The notes beneath the pieces were generated by a model, which made no database searches, was not told the DNA's origin, and saw only the letters and a list, made by a program, of their open reading frames with translations. The translations under genes and the position numbers were made by a program. A DNA stretch of 14,446 nt, taken from positions 1 to 14,446 of the forward strand of contig CAKOXD010000014.1 in assembly GCA_934130005.1 (NCBI GenBank), in the 5' to 3' direction. Source of the DNA: an uncultured Bacilli bacterium (GTDB lineage Bacteria > Bacillota_I > Bacilli_A > RF39 > UBA660). This document shows, in pieces, positions 6,853-14,446 of the stretch (its first letter is position 1; every line of letters starts with the position of its first letter).

Positions 6853-7939
6853 TTTCTCTCCTAAAATAATTATTGTCTAATTTTTGTAATGTTTTATTCT
6901 CTATAACATTATTTATAAATTCATCCCTGCATTTGTTATAAAGTGATGCATTTGATAGACTAATATTATTTTTGTTTATTTCTTCATACTTAACTTTTGA
7001 CAATAACATATGATTTTTTATCAAATTGAATTTATCTTTTCCTTTTTTTGTATTTATTATTATAGCACTCACACCTAGATCATCGCCAAAATTTTCTATA
7101 ACCTTATTAATTCCCCAGAAGTCTGCTAATGTAATATCTGACCACCTATTATTTTGTTTGAACTTACATTGATAGCACGATTCTCTTAAACATAAATTGT
7201 AAAGAAAAGTTTTCATAAAATTATCTTCACTATGAACTTTACTGTACTTTTCTTTTTCAGTGTTTATTGACATGCTAAATTTATTCCACCCTGTAGATTT
7301 ATCTCTAAAATTAATACTTTCGATTTCATTAGATTTTGTACTTTTTAAAATGTCATTTAAATGATAATTTAAAACATTTATGGATCCAACCCCATGACAT
7401 ATAAAGTCTATAGTGAACAAATTATCATAGTCTTCTTGCAAAAAAATTTTTAATGCTGCAACTTGACATGGTGTTGAACAAAATAATACATTTGTACCAT
7501 TTTTCAGTTCTTGTTCAATTTCCTCAAAAATATCACTTAAATCACTTTGTATGTATTTTGAACCTAATATTTTTTTTAATTCATCCATTTTTGTTATTTT
7601 TACATGTCTTAATACATTTTTAGTATAAGAAGCTCCATATACTATTCCATTTTTCAACTCTTCTTCTGCTAAAAGAAAAAATATTCCGCCAGATGAACTT
7701 ATTTTTCTAATATTTTCACTTTTATTTTTTCCAGCATAACAAATATTTAATAATGTTTCATTTTTATTATTTATTATTGGGCATTTCTTTTTACATAACT
7801 CACAATTTTTACAATTTTTATTTATTACCGGGTATATAAATCCTAATTTATCTTTTTCTATATCAATAGCATTAAACTTACATACTTTTTTGCAATTCAA
7901 ACATCCTATGCATTTGCTTTTCTTACATACTTCCTTCAT
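6830..7939 (-). CDS. F420 hydrogenase/dehydrogenase beta-subunit-like iron-sulfur protein
   Basis: A 369-residue redox protein. The N-terminal ferredoxin part binds two [4Fe-4S] clusters: C10-x2-C13-x2-C16-x3-C20 and C43-x2-C46-x2-C49-x3-C53. The remainder is the FrhB-like domain found in F420-reducing hydrogenases and related oxidoreductases, with CSTPCQVAAL (154-163), CHGVGS at 181-186, and the pair C255/C258 in SCYQCKF ahead of RWSDITLADFWGI. Members of this family are common in capsule and exopolysaccharide loci of anaerobes that lack F420, usually beside pyruvyl transferases, exactly as here; there they are thought to catalyse a reduction or dehydrogenation of a sugar or substituent, but the reaction is not known to me. 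The start is supported by AGGA 8 bases upstream. It overlaps the preceding gene by 17 bases and the next by 23. Confidence 0.88.
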   Translation of the reverse strand: MKEVCKKSKCIGCLNCKKVCKFNAIDIEKDKLGFIYPVINKNCKNCELCKKKCPIINNKNETLLNICYAGKNKSENIRKISSSGGIFFLLAEEELKNGIVYGASYTKNVLRHVKITKMDELKKILGSKYIQSDLSDIFEEIEQELKNGTNVLFCSTPCQVAALKIFLQEDYDNLFTIDFICHGVGSINVLNYHLNDILKSTKSNEIESINFRDKSTGWNKFSMSINTEKEKYSKVHSEDNFMKTFLYNLCLRESCYQCKFKQNNRWSDITLADFWGINKVIENFGDDLGVSAIIINTKKGKDKFNLIKNHMLLSKVKYEEINKNNISLSNASLYNKCRDEFINNVIENKTLQKLDNNYFRRENGEKYNK

Positions 7940-9665
7940 TTTTATTTCCTATCGATTCTTCTAAATAATTAATTGATATTTCTTGATATTTTCTAATGTT
8001 TTTAAATATTAAATCATAGTTAACGTTAAAAACATCCTTATTCTTTATACTTTTATAATTTCTGTTAGGCAATTCTAATAATTTATGAATTGATGAAAAT
8101 CTCGAACTCATACTTACAACATTTGATAATCTTTCAAATAATACATATGGTCTTTTATAAATAATACTAAATAATAAACCATGATATGAGTCTGTGCATA
8201 CTAATTCAGAATTTGAAATGAATTCTATAAATTGAGTTGGATCAATTAAAGTTTCTTCATTTATATTTATAACTTCTAGATTTTTCTCTTTTTGATATTC
8301 TTTAATATATTGTTCGTATTCATCGGTGATATTACCCAAAAAATATTTAATTATGTATTTTTTTGCCATATTCTTTTGCGTATTGCTTTTAATTTTATCC
8401 CATTCACATGAGTTTAATAATAATGTTGGATCTAATACAGTTGTACATTTGCGTTTTGATACTTCCTCTATAAGTTTACTTCCTTCTATTTCTCTACATG
8501 ATAGTCTTTCTATACCAGATAAATAACCAGAAAATTCTTCTATTCTACTATCTGGTATTTCTAAAGAACTAATACTTGGGGCATATGATACTCTTTTATA
8601 TTTTGGTGCGAAAGTTAAAAAATTAGATTTACTATTACCCTTGTAATTCATATTCCATATTTGATCACTTCCACATATTAAATATTTATATTTTTTTGAA
8701 ACCTTGGTTTTTGTTTTAAAACTTTTAACTTTAAATTTTGAAAAACAAATATATTTATTATTAAAATCTTTAAATAATTTTAATTTTTTTCTATATTTAA
8801 TATTTTTCCTAAATAATGTTAAACTTCTCTTTATTTTATTATTTAGCTCTTTTTCTTGATAAATATTTTCGAATGTTTCCGCAGTATACCCAAACTTATT
8901 TATTACTTCTTGTAACGCATAATTTTGTAATCTATTTCCATAATTTATGCCAATAGTTATTGTTACTATTCCTATTTTTTCCTTTAACTGGGTTTTTAAT
9001 TTATTTATTTCATTTATAAATTTTCTTGTATATTTATCAAATATATTTTTATTTTCAAAATGTTCTAAATATGAAATATTACCTAGTTTTTCATATAATA
9101 AGTCACTTAAAAATACGCAGGTACTCTCTTCAACACTTTTTTCTTCTAGTATATTAAAACAATTTATTTCTATGTTTTTATATTCATTTTTTATTTTTTC
9201 AATTACATTACTATATCCAATTAACAAATATATGTTTATTTTAATATTTTTTTGTTTAGATATAATATGGTCTAATATTGTTATAAGTGTTGTACCTGTT
9301 ACTATTATATCCTCTACTATGTTTATGTGACTTAATCTTAGAACTGATTCGTCTAATTCAATCTTACATTTTTCAGCAAAACCATTTTTATCTATTATTC
9401 TTTTAGATTTTATATTATAACTTTTTTTATTTTTAACAAATTTATTTGGTCTTGTACCTATTGTTACAATATTATCGAGCGTTGAGATAGTATTTAAATA
9501 TTTCTTTGAAATTTTACTATCTAGTATTTCTAATTTGCAGTTTGATTTTTTAATATTTTTTTTAATTTTTCTTAAAAATGAATCTATTCTTTTCAGATTA
9601 GCTCTATCATTATAGAGTCCTATATCATTCCATATATAAATCTTTTTCATTAAATTGTTAACCAT
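7923..9665 (-). CDS. phosphoribosyltransferase-like domain fused to polysaccharide pyruvyl transferase
   Basis: A 580-residue two-domain protein. Residues ~235-580 match the polysaccharide pyruvyl transferase family (CsaB/WcaK type), which adds ketal-pyruvate from phosphoenolpyruvate to surface sugars: GIVTITIGINYGNRLQNYAL (232-251), LICGSDQIWN (329-338) and CTDSYHGLLFS (490-500). Residues ~1-225 are extra. They contain INIVEDIIVTGTTLITIL (114-131), close to the PRPP-binding loop of type I phosphoribosyltransferases (two acidic residues, then TGTT), and TIGTRPNK at 68-75. I infer a PRTase-like fold; whether it uses PRPP is unknown. The start is uncertain: the ATG at 9665 has GAGG 13 bases upstream, while the ATG at 9650 overlaps the previous stop as TAATG and begins right before the first hydrophobic strand (MKKIYIWNDIG). 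The C-terminus overlaps the next gene by 17 bases. No membrane segment is seen. Confidence 0.8.
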   Translation of the reverse strand: MVNNLMKKIYIWNDIGLYNDRANLKRIDSFLRKIKKNIKKSNCKLEILDSKISKKYLNTISTLDNIVTIGTRPNKFVKNKKSYNIKSKRIIDKNGFAEKCKIELDESVLRLSHINIVEDIIVTGTTLITILDHIISKQKNIKINIYLLIGYSNVIEKIKNEYKNIEINCFNILEEKSVEESTCVFLSDLLYEKLGNISYLEHFENKNIFDKYTRKFINEINKLKTQLKEKIGIVTITIGINYGNRLQNYALQEVINKFGYTAETFENIYQEKELNNKIKRSLTLFRKNIKYRKKLKLFKDFNNKYICFSKFKVKSFKTKTKVSKKYKYLICGSDQIWNMNYKGNSKSNFLTFAPKYKRVSYAPSISSLEIPDSRIEEFSGYLSGIERLSCREIEGSKLIEEVSKRKCTTVLDPTLLLNSCEWDKIKSNTQKNMAKKYIIKYFLGNITDEYEQYIKEYQKEKNLEVININEETLIDPTQFIEFISNSELVCTDSYHGLLFSIIYKRPYVLFERLSNVVSMSSRFSSIHKLLELPNRNYKSIKNKDVFNVNYDLIFKNIRKYQEISINYLEESIGNKNEGSM

Positions 9666-9997
9666 TTAGATGATACTACCTCATCTATATTTCTATCTTC
9701 TTCGCCATAAATTTTATATGTATGAAGATGCAATATTTTTAGTTTGTTATTATCTTTTGCCATAAATGAATGTTTGTCAAATTTATTTAAGAGTATTAGA
9801 CATCCTCTTTTAACATTGTATACTGTATCATTTTTTTGGGCATAACCACTACCATCTATTATTAGTGAAAGTTGTTCATGATCTTCATGATGTACTAATG
9901 GTTTTTCAGACTTATTTGTTAGTTCTTGTTCTTCAGCATCTAACTTTCTAAGCATATTTTCGAAAATTATTGTTTCCTCTTCACTTAAATTTATCAT
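9650..9997 (-). CDS. small single-domain cupin protein
   Basis: A 115-residue cupin. Motif 1 is visible as HHEDHEQLSLIIDGSG (H-x2-H-E then glycine) and motif 2 as GCLILLNKFDKHSF, followed by the strand LKILHLHT. The histidines and glutamate are the usual metal ligands, so a metal site is likely. Cupins of this size in sugar loci act as epimerases, isomerases or dioxygenases, or only bind a ligand; the sequence does not decide. The first ~35 residues form a probable charged helix (EEETIIFENMLRKLDAEEQEL). The ATG at 9997 is chosen because GAAAGG, lying across the stop codon of the upstream reductase, precedes it by 7 bases; an in-frame TTG at 10012 would lie inside that site. It ends one base into the TAATG start option of the next gene. 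Confidence 0.8.
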   Translation of the reverse strand: MINLSEEETIIFENMLRKLDAEEQELTNKSEKPLVHHEDHEQLSLIIDGSGYAQKNDTVYNVKRGCLILLNKFDKHSFMAKDNNKLKILHLHTYKIYGEEDRNIDEVVSSKWLTI

Positions 9998-10001
9998 ATT
10001 A

Positions 10002-10724
10002 CTACCTTTCAATTAATCCACAAATATTTATATTTTGTCCATTTATGCTTGGTGTTTCTATTAAGAATTTTACCAATTTTGCGACTTCTTCACTATTTAT
10101 TAATTTAGAAACACCCATTTGTTTCATCATTTGATTTTGATAATCATTTTCATTCATATTATATAATTTTGATATTTCTTTTCTTCCATTTACAGCCATG
10201 TCAGTATCAATTCCTCCCGGGCTTATACTATTTACAGTAATGTTTTTACCACTAAAATAATTTGCACTACTTTGTGTAAAATTATTTATTCCTGCTTTAG
10301 TTGCACTATATGTAAATAAATAAGGTGTCCCGTAAACGCCAGAAATTGATGAAATATTTATTATCCTACCATAATTTTTCGCTACCATGTTTTTACTTAC
10401 ACTTTTTGTTAATAACATTGGCGCAATTAAATTCAAACTAACCTCTCTTACTATATTTTCATAGCTTATTTCTTCAAGATCAAGTACTTTTCCCGAACCA
10501 GCATTATTTACTAGTATGTCACATTTAAAATTCTCTATTTCAGTTAATATATTTTCAAGTTCATTTTGGTTAGATAAATCACACTTTATCCATTTAATAT
10601 TATTGTTTAAAACTTCTGGTTTATTTCTAGAAATTGTTAATATATTTGCATTTGGTACTAAAAGTAATTCTTTTAATATGCTTTTACCTATTCCACTCGA
10701 TGCACCTGTTAATATTATATTCAT
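10002..10724 (-). CDS. short-chain dehydrogenase/reductase (SDR)
   Basis: A 240-residue classical SDR, cytosolic, NAD(P)-dependent. Seen: cofactor loop TGASSGIG at residues 6-13, CDILVNNAGSG (68-78), catalytic serine in INISSISG, YSATK (tyrosine and lysine of the active site), and SPGGIDTDM after the catalytic helix. The SR in LTISRNKPE after the second strand suggests an NADP preference, but this is a weak argument. Its start overlaps the stop of the thiamine enzyme (ATGA) and follows GGGGG with 5-base spacing, so the two are translationally coupled. The likely job is reduction of a keto group made by the upstream carboligase or decarboxylase; the substrate cannot be read from sequence. It is not a nucleotide-sugar epimerase of the extended SDR type (too short). 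Confidence 0.92.
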   Translation of the reverse strand: MNIILTGASSGIGKSILKELLLVPNANILTISRNKPEVLNNNIKWIKCDLSNQNELENILTEIENFKCDILVNNAGSGKVLDLEEISYENIVREVSLNLIAPMLLTKSVSKNMVAKNYGRIINISSISGVYGTPYLFTYSATKAGINNFTQSSANYFSGKNITVNSISPGGIDTDMAVNGRKEISKLYNMNENDYQNQMMKQMGVSKLINSEEVAKLVKFLIETPSINGQNINICGLIER

Positions 10725-12337
10725 TTCTTCCCCCTTAAAATCTTTGGAATATCATTTTTCTCTACCATTATTTCAATTAATTTAACTCCTTTTTCTTGGC
10801 TTAAACTATTATAGCTTTCTATAAATTCATCAAGGTTATTAACTTTTTTAGAATTAATTCCCATTACTTTAACCATTTCACTTACGTTTAATTCTTTTTT
10901 ATATGTTGTTGATATTATTTTGCCATCAGTCATTTCTTGATAAACTCTTGCTCTACCAAGACTAGCATTATTTACAACTAAAAACATAATATCTAATTCA
11001 AGTTCTTTTGCTTCTGATATTTCAAAACCAGACATCATAAATGAACCATCACCTGTAACACATATTACATCTTTATCTGGATTTGCAATCTTAAATCCAA
11101 TAGATGCTCCTATTGCATGTCCCATAGACGCTAATCCTGCATTTGTAAAAACACATAGTCTATCTTTTGGATGACACCAATATAATATATCAAGCCAATG
11201 ATTTCCAGCATCAGGAATTATTAACGTTTTTTTTGTACTTATAGAATTTAAATAATTAGATATTTTTGATAATTGATTATCATCATTATCTATATCATCA
11301 TTTTTTAATAAAAAATTTATTTCATTATTATTTTTATGTAAATCAATTTTTAATGCTTTTTCTATAAAATCTTTTACTTCCATATTTATATTTAGATCAG
11401 CTTCAACATAATTCAAAAATTGTTTTTCATCTACATCAACCCTTATTATTTTTGTATTCTTATTAAATACCTCATCAAATTTATTGAATGAGTTAAATGA
11501 CAAACTACTACCTAATGAAATAATTAAATCTGCATTATATTTCTTTAAGAAATTAATTAGTTCACTTTTTGCAATGTTTCCTGTAGGACCTAAATATAAT
11601 TTATTTGTTGTTGTGCATGCAGATATTCCCTTTACACTTGAAATTATAGGTATATTTAGTTTTTTTGAAAAATCATTCATTAATTCAGTAGCATTTGATA
11701 AAAAACATCCGTTTCCGCAAAATATAATTGGACTCTTAGAATTATTATATATTTCTTTAAAGTTGTCTTCCCAATCGTTCTTTTCTGGTAATGTATCTTG
11801 AATTACTTTTGGAAATAAATTTGATTCCTCTTCTTGTATGTTTATTGGTAGTGATATATGTACTGGTCCCTTTCTACCTGACATAGCTATTCTATATGCA
11901 TTTTCTAGTGCCTGAACTGCTTCATCCGAAGTTTGGGGAAGGAATGATGCTTTGGTTATACTTTTGAGTAGTTCAGTTGGTAAAAAACCTCTATCGTCTT
12001 TACTGCTATCTTGAAATCCACCCTTATTATTCATTGCAGTACTAACATATCCAGAAATAATAATTAATGGTATTGAATCTTCGTATGCACAGGCTATTCC
12101 TGTTATTGCATTTGTTAACCCTGGACCAATTGTTGTTAAGACAATTCCCGGTTTATTATTATTTCTACTATAACCATCAGCCATAAATACAGCTCCACTT
12201 TCGTGTCTCGAAAGAACTATTTTAATGTCTCCCCCGAATTGTTGCCATAATGGCATAATGTATGAACCTGGTAAACCAAATATTTCTTTGTATCCAAGAT
12301 TCTCTAAAAATTTGTAATATATTTCTTTAACTTTCAT
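10721..12337 (-). CDS. acetolactate-synthase-like thiamine diphosphate enzyme
   Basis: A 538-residue homologue of the large subunit of acetohydroxyacid synthase (IlvB-like). The N-terminal Pyr domain has IFGLPGSYIMPLW and the catalytic glutamate E46 in SRHESGAVFMADGYSR, where most synthases have HEQGA. The central domain (about 195-320) has the usual fold. The C-terminal PP domain binds thiamine diphosphate and Mg through GDG at 429-431, 24 residues, then NN at 456-457. Such enzymes decarboxylate pyruvate or another 2-keto acid and may transfer the two-carbon unit to a second carbonyl. No regulatory subunit (ilvN) or other ilv gene is nearby, so branched-chain amino acid synthesis is unlikely. 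With a downstream SDR the pair resembles YerE/YerF of yersiniose synthesis (acetyl-branched sugar). The start follows AAAGGA by 7 bases and overlaps the upstream gene by 11. Confidence 0.9.
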   Translation of the reverse strand: MKVKEIYYKFLENLGYKEIFGLPGSYIMPLWQQFGGDIKIVLSRHESGAVFMADGYSRNNNKPGIVLTTIGPGLTNAITGIACAYEDSIPLIIISGYVSTAMNNKGGFQDSSKDDRGFLPTELLKSITKASFLPQTSDEAVQALENAYRIAMSGRKGPVHISLPINIQEEESNLFPKVIQDTLPEKNDWEDNFKEIYNNSKSPIIFCGNGCFLSNATELMNDFSKKLNIPIISSVKGISACTTTNKLYLGPTGNIAKSELINFLKKYNADLIISLGSSLSFNSFNKFDEVFNKNTKIIRVDVDEKQFLNYVEADLNINMEVKDFIEKALKIDLHKNNNEINFLLKNDDIDNDDNQLSKISNYLNSISTKKTLIIPDAGNHWLDILYWCHPKDRLCVFTNAGLASMGHAIGASIGFKIANPDKDVICVTGDGSFMMSGFEISEAKELELDIMFLVVNNASLGRARVYQEMTDGKIISTTYKKELNVSEMVKVMGINSKKVNNLDEFIESYNSLSQEKGVKLIEIMVEKNDIPKILRGKK

Positions 12338-14264
12338 TGTCTATCCTTTCATAAATATTTATATAATCATTAATAAATTTATTATAATCTTCTTCGCTTA
12401 TACTCTCATAACATTGTTTTATTTCTTTTAATAATTGTTTTTTATTATTATATTTTTTCATTGCCTTACATAATTCTTGTTCGTTCACTTCATTTAGTAT
12501 TGTACCGGTTAAACCATTCTTCACCAACCTCTTAGTGGCTTCTACATTTGATGCTATAACAGGCATTGAATAATTATATGCTTCAATTATTACTAATCCA
12601 TATGTTTCGAGTTCTGTTGTTGGAAATATTAAAACATCATTTTCTTTAAATAATTTTTCTTTTTCTTCACCACATACGTATCCCCAAAATTTAATTCTAT
12701 TATCTTTTATTGCACAATCCCTTATGTAATTTTTCAGTTCACCATCACCAGCAATGTTCAGCGTTATGTTATCGGCATCCAAATTCATAAATGCGTGTAC
12801 CGCTTCTTCTATTCCTTTAAATGGCATTAATCTAGAAATAATTAAAAAATTTATATTACTTGCATTTTTAGTGTGTTTGTTAATTTTAGTGTTAAGTATT
12901 TCTTTTCTTTTTTTATCTTCCAATGGTGGTAGTGCATTTAATATTTCAATTCCTGGAACATTTTTATAATATCCTTCTTTTTGATATTCATTTATTGTTT
13001 TCATTAATGGCGCCGTAATGATTTTTGTATTCTTTGTTAATTTTTTATGTTTTTCTCTTAATAATTGAACATACCATTGAGGTTTTGATACTAACATATC
13101 TTTCATTTGACCAAATGGATCAAAATTCCATAATGAAAAATACTCATGTAATGTGCTTACAATTGGAATATTCAATTTGTTTACAACACTAAATACAGAC
13201 ATACTTAAAGTTCTAACCATATGAACGTGAACTATATTTGGATTTTCTTTAAGTATAATTTCTTTTATTACTTTTTTGTTAAATGGATTATACATTTGTA
13301 ATAGTCTATTAATCTTATATATAAATATACTATTATTTTTGTTTGTAATTTCATGTGGCTTAACTCTATAAACATGTACATCATTAATGTATTCATCTTT
13401 ATTTCTATTAGATTGACACATTACAACTATCTCATACCCTTTTTTTACTAATCCCTCTGATAATGCTTGAGTAATTACTTCTACCCCACCATTACATTCT
13501 GGATAATAGCCGCTTGGAATCATTAAAATTTTTTTCTTTTTCATGATTTCTATAATTGTTTTTCCGTAATCAAAATTAATATATCTATATTTTTTATCTT
13601 CAATATTGCTATTTGTTGTGACTAAATATGCATCATTTGATTTATCTAATAAATCATAATCATTTTCATCATCACCAAAAGATACAACATAGTCAAATTT
13701 ATATTTTCTTTTTAGCCATAGCACTGCTGATAATTTAGTACAACTATCACTTGTAATTTGATAAAAATCACCATAATTTCTTATTAATGTTTTATTATCA
13801 ATTTTATTATCATTTTCTAACTTATCAAAAACATAAATTGAAATAATGCTTTTTATTGACAATAAATAATTTGATTTTACAATATTAATCGAAAAATTAT
13901 TGGTGATGCTATTATTGATTTTAGAATTTGAATAATATATTTCTTTTTTGTTTTTTACTGTACATATAACAAAATGTAAATTTTGCCTTAATAATTTTTT
14001 TATGACTTTTTTTGAATTAGTTATTACATTTTTTTTAATTATCTTACCAGAGGAGTCATATATTAAAGCACCTGACCTTGTAATTATTGTAGAATTTATA
14101 TTTCCAAATCGTTCCATAACATTATCATATGCTCTCGCTGTATTTAGCGCAAAATGTATACCATTATTTATCAATGTTTTTAATTCGGACAAAAAATAGT
14201 TAGATGGTTTTTCATTATTTCTAGTTATAGTTTCATCTATATCAGATATATATAATTTTTTCAA
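12327..14264 (-). CDS. HAD-IIB phosphatase fused to GT4 glycosyltransferase
   Basis: A 645-residue fusion. Residues 1-~240 form a Cof-type HAD phosphatase: D8 and D10 in SDIDETIT (motif I), T42 in LNTAR (motif II), K177 in SCTKLSAV (motif III) and GDDENDYDLL at 197-206 (motif IV). Residues ~244-640 are a retaining GT-B glycosyltransferase of family 4: YPECNGGVEVITQAL near the start, SRLMPFKGIEEAV at 477-489 with the donor-binding arginine and lysine, and the E-x7-E motif E553/E561. Sucrose-phosphate and trehalose-phosphate enzymes also join transferase and HAD phosphatase, but in the opposite order, so a two-step 'transfer, then dephosphorylate' reaction is a fair guess. The start is TTG at 14264: GGGAG lies 6 bases upstream, a TAG blocks the frame 6 bases further up, and the next methionine (residue 50) falls after motif I. 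No membrane segment. First gene of the operon. Confidence 0.88.
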   Translation of the reverse strand: MKKLYISDIDETITRNNEKPSNYFLSELKTLINNGIHFALNTARAYDNVMERFGNINSTIITRSGALIYDSSGKIIKKNVITNSKKVIKKLLRQNLHFVICTVKNKKEIYYSNSKINNSITNNFSINIVKSNYLLSIKSIISIYVFDKLENDNKIDNKTLIRNYGDFYQITSDSCTKLSAVLWLKRKYKFDYVVSFGDDENDYDLLDKSNDAYLVTTNSNIEDKKYRYINFDYGKTIIEIMKKKKILMIPSGYYPECNGGVEVITQALSEGLVKKGYEIVVMCQSNRNKDEYINDVHVYRVKPHEITNKNNSIFIYKINRLLQMYNPFNKKVIKEIILKENPNIVHVHMVRTLSMSVFSVVNKLNIPIVSTLHEYFSLWNFDPFGQMKDMLVSKPQWYVQLLREKHKKLTKNTKIITAPLMKTINEYQKEGYYKNVPGIEILNALPPLEDKKRKEILNTKINKHTKNASNINFLIISRLMPFKGIEEAVHAFMNLDADNITLNIAGDGELKNYIRDCAIKDNRIKFWGYVCGEEKEKLFKENDVLIFPTTELETYGLVIIEAYNYSMPVIASNVEATKRLVKNGLTGTILNEVNEQELCKAMKKYNNKKQLLKEIKQCYESISEEDYNKFINDYINIYERIDNES

Positions 14265-14284
14265 ATCCTACTCCCTTCTCGGCT

Positions 14285-14293
14285 ATTATAACA
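14285..14293 (-). promoter_or_regulatory. extended -10 promoter of the glycan operon
   Basis: The minus strand reads TGTTATAAT, a perfect TGnTATAAT. Transcription would start near 14278, giving a leader of about 14 bases that is mostly ribosome site (GAAGGGAG). No convincing -35 hexamer is seen at 16-18 bases. All genes down to 5809 can be read from here, as the coding regions overlap or abut. Confidence 0.6.
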
Positions 14294-14391
14294 TATTTGT
14301 AATATAAAAGCATATATTTTGGATAAAATACACAAATTAGTTAAAAATTAAGTCAACTAAGAAGATGATTTTTACTTATTATTAATGTTTA
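14294..14391. other. short intergenic spacer upstream of the glycan operon
   Basis: AT-rich spacer of about 100 bases between the upstream gene's stop codon and the operon promoter. A 6-bp inverted repeat (ttagtt 14337-14342 with aactaa 14355-14360), followed on the minus strand by TTTG, might be a weak terminator for the upstream gene or an operator. TTGACT within it could serve as a -35, but no good -10 follows. Confidence 0.3.
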
Positions 14392-14446
14392 TTATCTTGT
14401 ACCCATACTTTGTTCTGAATCATCATTCATTCCAAATCTCCCATTA
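14392..14446 (-). CDS. 3' end of an upstream gene (partial)
   Basis: The last 17 codons of a frame that continues beyond the right edge: NGRFGMNDDSEQSMGTR, then TAA at 14394-14392. Its composition (polar, acidic patch, C-terminal arginine) looks like a real protein tail rather than noncoding sequence. I do not recognise the family. It runs the same way as all other genes and is separated from the next gene by a spacer with a promoter, so it is probably a different transcript. Confidence 0.5.
   Translation of the reverse strand, partial: NGRFGMNDDSEQSMGTR

Noticed and set aside
10721..12337. Phosphonopyruvate decarboxylase or a phosphonate pathway
   Set aside because: The protein is full IlvB length and no PEP mutase or other phosphonate gene is in the window.
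1..14446. tRNA, rRNA, insertion sequence, transposase or integrase genes
   Set aside because: I searched both strands by eye and saw no tRNA-like cloverleaf, no rRNA segment and no recombinase or transposase motifs.

Overview
The window is very AT-rich, and every gene I can support lies on the minus strand, so it reads right to left. AGGA/GGAGG-type ribosome sites, extended -10 promoters of the form TGnTATAAT, tryptophan always as TGG, and a cell-wall amidase relic all point to a low-GC Bacillota relative that uses the standard code. A gut-type Bacilli or Clostridia lineage is my guess; the sequence does not fix the taxon.

Right part (14446 to 5809): after the last 17 codons of an upstream gene, an extended -10 promoter near 14285 drives a compact operon whose genes overlap or abut. 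Its products, in transcription order, are: a HAD phosphatase fused to a GT4 glycosyltransferase; an acetolactate-synthase-like thiamine diphosphate enzyme; a short-chain dehydrogenase/reductase; a small cupin; a phosphoribosyltransferase-like domain fused to a polysaccharide pyruvyl transferase domain; a two-[4Fe-4S] F420-hydrogenase-beta-like protein; and a HisC-like PLP aminotransferase split by one in-frame TAA. This looks like a cell-surface glycan or small glycoconjugate locus that combines sugar transfer, pyruvate chemistry, reduction and amination. The product is unknown. A weak AT-rich hairpin near 5764-5796 closes it.

Middle (5739 to 5434): an N-acetylmuramoyl-L-alanine amidase cut off after its second zinc-histidine motif. 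It is probably a relic and may mark the edge of an inserted segment.

Left part (5339 to 340): a defence-like segment. A 614-residue protein with an ApeA-like HEPN C-terminus (R-N-x3-H motif) has its own promoter. After a ~400-base gene-free gap comes a three-gene operon: a DNA cytosine-5 methyltransferase, a PD-(D/E)xK protein that is probably its cognate restriction endonuclease, and an ASCH-domain protein. Positions 1-339 contain no gene I can support. They do hold a strong rho-independent-type hairpin nested inside a 12-bp perfect inverted repeat, with a promoter-like sequence just upstream of it, which could be a small structured RNA.

The least familiar items are the two unusual domain fusions (HAD-GT4 and PRTase-pyruvyl transferase) in one operon with the YerE/YerF-like enzyme pair, and the HEPN gene beside a restriction-modification operon that carries an ASCH gene as its third cistron.
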